A stretch of 37,661 nt of DNA. It comes from Parvularculaceae bacterium (GTDB taxonomy: Bacteria; Pseudomonadota; Alphaproteobacteria; Caulobacterales; Parvularculaceae). The DNA is taken from assembly GCA_020446945.1 (NCBI GenBank), contig JAGRDS010000016.1, positions 1 through 37,661 of the forward strand, given 5' to 3'. This document shows, one piece after another, positions 33,244 through 37,661 of the stretch (positions are counted from its first letter, which is position 1; every line of letters begins with the position of its first letter). Below the pieces are notes generated by a model, which was given only the letters and a program-made list of their open reading frames with translations, was not told the origin of the DNA and searched no databases. A program made the translations under genes and the position numbers.

Positions 33244-34056
33244 TCAGTCGTTTTCGCCGATCGGCGCGCCCCAGACGGCGTCGTCTTCATATTCGCCTTC
33301 CGGGCGCGCATCGCCGGCGGCGCCGGCTCCCCCCGCCGGCGCGGGCGCGATCGCCGGGGCGATGGTCGCCGGCGCGTCCTTGTTGGCGAGGCGCCAGACC
33401 GAATTCTGCAACGCCGCCGAAGCCGGGTTATAGACATTGCCCTGATAAATGATCTCGGCCGGCGACACGTCAGCGGCGTAATAGGCCTTGTTGAATTTCC
33501 GGCGCGTTTTCAAAAGCGCGCCCTCAAGCGACATGCCGCCGTAAAGCCCGCGCGAACGCGAAAAGGCGAGAATGTCCGTGGTCTGCGCTTTTGCGCCCGC
33601 CCCGATCGGGCCGGCGGCGATGGAAACGTCCGCGCCGAATTTCACCGTCGTCGACAATAGATGCTCCATGCCGCGCTGGGTCATGACGAGAAGCACGATC
33701 TCGGATTTTTCAACGCCGGCCTGAAAACCGAACGAGCCGGAGCCGACGACGAAAAATGTCGGCTGGGACCATGTGCCGTCCTTATTGCGGGCGATCATGA
33801 CGGCGTCGCCGCCCGATCCGCCGAAGATGAATCCCGCGCGCCAGGAATTGGGGATGATGACCACGGCCTTGGCCTGGTCGGCCAGAGACCACATCGGCTC
33901 ATAGGCGCTGTCATCGGCGAAATAGGCGATGGTTTCGGCGGCTTCTTCGACAAGCTCGACCGCTTCTTCGCGCTTGTCGCCGGCGAGCGCCGGCGTGGCG
34001 GCGAGCGAAAGGCCGAGCGCGGCGGCGAGGCTGGCGCGGGTGAGAAACTTCAACAT
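33244..34056 (-). CDS. Exported SYLF (Ysc84) domain lipid-binding protein
   Basis: 270 residues with a clear signal peptide (LAAALGLSLAATPALAG, about 9-26). The SYLF/Ysc84 domain (about 35-230) shows AKAVVIIPNSWRAGFIFGGSGGDAV, WSQPTFFVVGSGSFGFQAGVEKSEIVLLVMTQRGM and GADVSIAAGPIGAGAKA, then AFSRSRGLYGGMSLEGALL. The domain binds phosphoinositides in eukaryotes; bacterial roles are not settled. An Ala/Pro-rich acidic tail closes the protein. It is a single-gene transcript ending in the terminator at 33191-33223. Confidence 0.93.
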   Translation of the reverse strand: MLKFLTRASLAAALGLSLAATPALAGDKREEAVELVEEAAETIAYFADDSAYEPMWSLADQAKAVVIIPNSWRAGFIFGGSGGDAVMIARNKDGTWSQPTFFVVGSGSFGFQAGVEKSEIVLLVMTQRGMEHLLSTTVKFGADVSIAAGPIGAGAKAQTTDILAFSRSRGLYGGMSLEGALLKTRRKFNKAYYAADVSPAEIIYQGNVYNPASAALQNSVWRLANKDAPATIAPAIAPAPAGGAGAAGDARPEGEYEDDAVWGAPIGEND

Positions 34057-34235
34057 AGACGCGGCTCCTGTTAGCGCCGGCGGTCCGCGCCGGGCGCGGA
34101 CAGGCGACTGCGATTACCCCATCCGCGACGATCATGGCGAGGGTGGGGCGCTCATCTGAATTCTTGGAGAGGTTCGCAGCCAAGGTCGAGCGTTTCGGCC
34201 CTCAAATTTTCGTCACATGATCGCCCGGGCCCGCC

Positions 34236-34265
34236 TTGACAAATCGGGCCCGGCGGCACGATCAC
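34236..34265 (+). promoter_or_regulatory. Probable tRNA-Gly promoter
   Basis: A perfect TTGACA (34236-34241) lies 34 bp upstream of the tRNA. With an 18-base spacer the -10 would be GATCAC (34260-34265), a poor match, so only the -35 is convincing. Confidence 0.4.
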
Positions 34266-34274
34266 TGGCGCGCC

Positions 34275-34348
34275 GCGGGTATGATGTAATGGCAGCCTGT
34301 CAGCTTCCCAAGCTGAACGCGCGGGTTCGATTCCCGCTACCCGCTCCA
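34275..34348 (+). tRNA. tRNA-Gly (anticodon CCC)
   Basis: 74 nt, with the CCA end encoded. The acceptor stem is GCGGGTA / TACCCGC, with discriminator T and CCA at 34346-34348. The D-arm contains AATGGCAG. The anticodon stem TCAGC / GCTGA encloses the loop TTCCCAA, giving anticodon CCC for GGG codons. The T-arm is GCGGG-TTCGATT-CCCGC. All arms pair fully. Confidence 0.97.
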
Positions 34349-34367
34349 GCCGCTGAAATCGCCGCGC

Positions 34368-35048
34368 CTAGTGTTCGCCTGGTTGGTCGGCCGCCGGTTC
34401 TTCCGCACTTGCCTGTTCTTCGCTCGCCGCGCCGTCGCTGGCGGGTTCGCCCGCTTCATCGCCGCCTTCATCGGCGGCCGCCGGCTCGGGGTCGGGCGCG
34501 GGCAGGGCGTGCGGGCTGTCCGAAAGCGTGTTCAGATAGGCGATAATCTCGGCGCGCTGTTCGGCCTTGGGGAAGCGCTGCACCATCGCGGTGCCGGGAA
34601 TATAGGATTGCGAATTTTCAAGATAGGCGCTCAGGCGGTCGAAATCCCAGTTCCCGCCGGCGGCTTTGAGCGCGCCCGTATAGTTGAAGCCTTCATGGCT
34701 GGCGACAGGGCGCCCGACCACGCCCCAAAGGTTCGGTCCCGTACCGTTCGCGCCGCCTTTTTCAAGCGTATGGCATGATTTGCAAAGCGCCGCGCGCCGC
34801 TCGCCCGCCCGCGGATCGGCGTTTGCGAGCAGCGTATTGAAGCTGACCTCGACCGGCGCAGGTCCGCCGCCCTCGCCCGCGGCGAACTCCACCGGATATT
34901 GCGGAAAGGGATGGGCGTTATCGGCTTCATGGCCGGCGCCGTGATGACCGCCGCGCAGCGCCGCCGCGAGCTGCGGCAGACCAAAGAACAGCAACAGCGC
35001 GACAAGCATCGCTGCGGCGATCTTGTTGAAGAACATCGGGTCTTGCAT
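34368..35048 (-). CDS. Membrane-anchored class I cytochrome c (CycM-like)
   Basis: 226 residues. An uncleaved N-terminal anchor (AAAMLVALLLFFGLPQLAAAL, about 11-31), a His/Pro-rich spacer, then a mitochondrial-type cytochrome c. The heme site is C89-x-x-C92-H93 (LCKSCHTLEKGG), with GPNLWGVVGRP, FNYTGALK, and Met ligand M155 in YIPGTAMV. It carries electrons to terminal oxidases in the periplasm. A C-terminal tail of about 45 residues is strikingly acidic and Ala-rich. It is divergent from pheA. This pairing with pheA and nudC is a familiar alphaproteobacterial neighbourhood, though kdsB, often between them, is missing. Confidence 0.93.
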   Translation of the reverse strand: MQDPMFFNKIAAAMLVALLLFFGLPQLAAALRGGHHGAGHEADNAHPFPQYPVEFAAGEGGGPAPVEVSFNTLLANADPRAGERRAALCKSCHTLEKGGANGTGPNLWGVVGRPVASHEGFNYTGALKAAGGNWDFDRLSAYLENSQSYIPGTAMVQRFPKAEQRAEIIAYLNTLSDSPHALPAPDPEPAAADEGGDEAGEPASDGAASEEQASAEEPAADQPGEH

Positions 35049-35231
35049 CGGGGCCCCTCTGAAAGGCGGATTGATCAGTTGGCCGGCCTTTTACCGACGG
35101 TCTGGGCCGACGGCAAGAAAGGCCGCAAAAGGTTCGGCGCGGCCTAAGCGCGCGCTTCGATCGGCTTTTGCGCTTGTTCGCGGCGTCCGGTTGCGGCATG
35201 GCTGCCGGGAAAAGGCGGCGGAACGGAGAAA

Positions 35232-36071
35232 ATGACTGAGGATCGACACAAGATCGCGTTTCAGGGCGAGCCGGGTGCGTATTCGCATCTGGCGTGCGAA
35301 GTTTTCGAGCCGGATCTTGCGCCGCTCGCCTGCCCGACCTTTGAAGAGGCGTTCGCCGCCGTGCGCGAGGGGCGCGCCGAGCGCGCGATGCTGCCGATTG
35401 AAAATTCGCTCGCCGGGCGGGTTTCAGACATCCATCATCTTCTCCCCGATTCGGGCCTGCATATTGTCGGCGAACATTTTTTCGCGATCCGTCACCAGCT
35501 TCTCGGCCGCAAGGGCGCGCGCCTTGAAGACATAAAAACCGTCAGCAGCCACGCGATGGCGCTCGGCCAGGTGCGCCGCCTCCTAGCCAGGCCCGGCCTT
35601 CGCGCCGAAATCGCCGGCGATACGGCCGGCGCGGCGCGCCGTTTGTCAGAGGGCGGGGCGATGGACGCGGCGGTGATCGCCTCGTCCAAGGCGGCCGAAA
35701 TCTACGGCCTCGATATTCTAGAATCGAATGTGGAGGACGCCGGCCACAATACGACGCGCTTTCTCGCAATGGCGCGCGCGCCGATCGAGCCGCCGCGCGA
35801 TGCGCGCCTGATCTCCACATTTGTTTTTCAGGTGCGAAATATTCCAGCCGCGCTTTACAAGGCGCTAGGCGGGTTTGCGACGAACGGCGTCAATATGACG
35901 AAGCTTGAAAGCTATATGCTGGACGGGTCATTCAGCGCGACTAGATTTTACGCCGATGCGGAAGGTCACCCGGAAGATCGCCCGATGCAGCTCGCGCTTG
36001 AAGAACTCAAGTTCTTTTCATCGAGTTTCAAACTGCTCGGCGTTTATCCGTCCGCGCGCGAACGAAACTAG
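35232..36071 (+). CDS. pheA: Prephenate dehydratase
   Basis: 279 residues; GGAGAAA precedes the ATG. The catalytic domain (about 5-185) has IAFQGEPGAYSHLAC, AMLPIENSLAGRVSDIHHLL and the active-site Thr motif DAGHNTTRFLAMA. The C-terminal ACT regulatory domain (about 198-275) has STFVFQVRNIPAALYKALGGFATNGVNMTKLESY, with the ESR-like ESY phenylalanine-binding position. It makes phenylpyruvate for phenylalanine synthesis and is likely feedback-inhibited. It is the single-function form, without chorismate mutase. Its stop overlaps the convergent nudC stop by 4 bases. Confidence 0.97.
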   Translation: MTEDRHKIAFQGEPGAYSHLACEVFEPDLAPLACPTFEEAFAAVREGRAERAMLPIENSLAGRVSDIHHLLPDSGLHIVGEHFFAIRHQLLGRKGARLEDIKTVSSHAMALGQVRRLLARPGLRAEIAGDTAGAARRLSEGGAMDAAVIASSKAAEIYGLDILESNVEDAGHNTTRFLAMARAPIEPPRDARLISTFVFQVRNIPAALYKALGGFATNGVNMTKLESYMLDGSFSATRFYADAEGHPEDRPMQLALEELKFFSSSFKLLGVYPSARERN

Positions 36072-36976
36072 CGGCCCGCCCAGCGCTCGATCAGCCGGCG
36101 CGCAATCGTAAAGCGCGGCGGCAATTTTACGTCCTCGCGATTTTCTCCGTCGAGCAAGCGCAATATTTCCGGCCGTTCGATCCAGCGCGCCTCGACGATT
36201 TCATTGCGGTCGAGCGTCAGGGCGCGGTCCGTCGCGTCGGCGATAAACCCCATCATCAAGGACGAAGGAAACGGCCATGGCTGCGAAAACTGATAACGAA
36301 CATTGGACAGCGTAACGCCGGCTTCCTCGCGCAGTTCGCGCGCGGCGCATTCCTCCGGCGTTTCACAGGCCTCGACATAGCCGGCGAGTGCGGAAAAATA
36401 GCCCGGTCGAAAATGCGGGCCGCGCCCCATGAGGCATGCCTCGCCGTGAACGGCGAGAACAATCGCCACAGGATCGGAGCGCGGAAAATGTTCAATGGCG
36501 CATTGCGGACAAAATCTTTTGGCGCCGCCGTCCCTGATTTGCGTCGTCGCGCCGCATGTGGCGCAATGCAGATGGCGCCGGTGCCATTCCAGAAACCATC
36601 GCGCCTCGCCGATAATCGCCATGTCTTCGCCCGGCAACGAAAAGGCGGCGTCGCGGATCGGGGCGTATTGACCGAAATCGGCGAATGGCGCGTCCTGCGG
36701 CAGGGGCGCGGAGGAAAAATCGACGACGAAATGCGGCGCGCCGTTTTTCAGTCCGAGAAATACAGTCACGGCGTCTTGCGGAAATTCGCGGCGCGCCTGC
36801 GCGGAAAGAAAAACCGTCGATCCGTCGCGGACAAGCGGATCGCCGCGATAAATCGGAAGGAATACGGCGTCGGGCGCGGCGAGCTGCGCGGCGATCCATT
36901 CAGGATCGGAGCGCAATTGCGAGGCGCGATCAAGCGGATTGCCCGCAAAAGTCATCAGATCGGCGGCGTCTTCCAT
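36068..36976 (-). CDS. nudC: NADH pyrophosphatase (RNA de-NADding Nudix enzyme)
   Basis: 302 residues. The N-terminal NUDIX-like domain leads to a zinc ribbon CATCGATTQ...CPQC (about 138-160) and the Nudix box GYVEACETPEECAARELREEAGV, with the REx2E core intact. The SQPWPFPSSLMMGF motif, diagnostic of NudC and its NAD specificity, follows. It hydrolyses NADH/NAD to NMN and AMP and removes NAD caps from RNA. Length is a little longer than the E. coli protein, normal for alphaproteobacteria. It is convergent with pheA. Confidence 0.95.
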   Translation of the reverse strand: MEDAADLMTFAGNPLDRASQLRSDPEWIAAQLAAPDAVFLPIYRGDPLVRDGSTVFLSAQARREFPQDAVTVFLGLKNGAPHFVVDFSSAPLPQDAPFADFGQYAPIRDAAFSLPGEDMAIIGEARWFLEWHRRHLHCATCGATTQIRDGGAKRFCPQCAIEHFPRSDPVAIVLAVHGEACLMGRGPHFRPGYFSALAGYVEACETPEECAARELREEAGVTLSNVRYQFSQPWPFPSSLMMGFIADATDRALTLDRNEIVEARWIERPEILRLLDGENREDVKLPPRFTIARRLIERWAGR

Positions 36977-37026
36977 GGCCGCTGTTTAGACGCTGAAAAA
37001 GCGCCGCGCCAGTGCGCCGCGCGCGA

Positions 37027-37500
37027 TCACCTGGAAATGCTTTCCCTGCGCAGGATCAGGATAACCGCCGCGCACGCCCAGCTGGCGCACGCCGAATAGA
37101 AAAGCGCCGGCGAGAATTTCGTCGCAACGCCGTTCGACCATTCGACCGGCGTTTCAATGCCGAGCGGCGTGAACAGATGGAAAAAGATCGCGCCCGACAT
37201 GACGCCCAATGCGACAAGGGCGCCGGCGAATTGCGACAAGTCGGCGAAACGTCGCGCGCGCAACGCGAGAAGCGCAAGCGGCGCTGCGACCAGCAGGACA
37301 GAGGACGCCAGTTCTCCAAGCCCGATGATCCATGGTCCGGCGGGATAGAACAGTCCGACGCCCGACCAGTCTTTCAGCGTTTCGAAAATGTGCTTCGGCG
37401 TCGGGTGCCCGGTAAACTTGAAACGCAGCGAATCGAGGAAAATCGCGGAAATGAACAGGCCTCCGGCCCAGGGGAAGAATTTGGCGACCAGCGCTAGCAT
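37027..37500 (-). CDS. Small DoxX-like integral membrane protein
   Basis: 157 residues with four hydrophobic segments (about 3-22, 50-68, 70-85 or 92-112, and 133-150). The stretch LFISAIFLDSLRFKFTGHP with Phe/Lys after the first helix, and WIIGLGELASSVLLV, resemble the DoxX/DoxD-like family. Function not known. It follows nudC on the same strand with an unlinked gap of 50 bp, so it may be transcribed upstream of nudC. The 161 bases beyond it to the window end hold no gene I can support. Confidence 0.65.
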   Translation of the reverse strand: MLALVAKFFPWAGGLFISAIFLDSLRFKFTGHPTPKHIFETLKDWSGVGLFYPAGPWIIGLGELASSVLLVAAPLALLALRARRFADLSQFAGALVALGVMSGAIFFHLFTPLGIETPVEWSNGVATKFSPALFYSACASWACAAVILILRRESISR

Positions 37501-37661
37501 ATGTTTCGCCCTTTTTTTCGATTCCGGCGTTGTGGGTCGATAACACGCGCGCCGCCGCCGCGCTTATCACGATCCGCCCTCTTGCCATCACGGCTTCGAG
37601 CGCGGATATACCCCCTCGGAAGGCTGGCGGACGGACCCCTCGCCAACCCGGTCAGGTCCGG

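Noticed and set aside
1..37661. CRISPR arrays, toxin-antitoxin loci, prophage or known defence systems
   Set aside because: No regularly spaced repeats, cas genes, phage structural genes or recognised defence families were seen.

Overview
The window is a stretch of GC-rich chromosome from an alphaproteobacterium. The family mix points to a marine-type, Parvularculales/Caulobacterales-like lineage rather than an enteric. The signs are a two-domain Dcd, an SdhE-unrelated DUF1674 succinate dehydrogenase assembly factor, a CycM-like cytochrome next to pheA and nudC, a plug-barrel TonB-dependent receptor, and single-domain REC plus hybrid kinase relays. The genus is inference only.

Layout. 1-2165 is mobile-element debris. 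A near-complete IS3-family element (103-1373) has intact DDE residues and a -1 slippery site. It sits between a fragment of a different IS3 transposase (1-102) and the inverted tail of a second related copy (1374-1433). After these come two AT-rich small coding remnants (1434-2050) and the 5' end of a further IS3 element (2071-2165) that appears to cut a short gene. 2287-5639 is a divergent pair: a winged-helix/FlgO/TPR regulator facing a secreted protein that combines a jacalin-like beta-prism with an aerolysin/natterin-like beta region. 5981-10715 holds a TonB-dependent receptor, a DUF1579-like exported protein and a LytS/LytTR-type two-component pair. 10873-16546 is a signalling block: a YfiR-like periplasmic protein divergent from a CHASE8-like hybrid histidine kinase, a stand-alone REC protein, and a second multi-REC hybrid kinase.

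16689 to the end is mostly housekeeping: polA, a motA/motB-like pair with a clear terminator, a GT-C membrane glycosyltransferase, htpX, DUF1674, a small exported nuclease, an unrecognised exported protein, a YpfJ-type zinc protease, trkH, apaG, dcd, and a small exported NTR/TIMP-like protein. Then follow a DUF938 methyltransferase coupled to a radical SAM gene, a SYLF protein with terminator, tRNA-Gly(CCC), a membrane cytochrome c, pheA, nudC and a small DoxX-like membrane protein.

The two most interesting items are the jacalin-aerolysin secreted protein with its divergent regulator, and the YfiR/CHASE8 module, which is wired to a phosphorelay instead of to a diguanylate cyclase. All functional statements come from reading motifs by eye; no database search was run.
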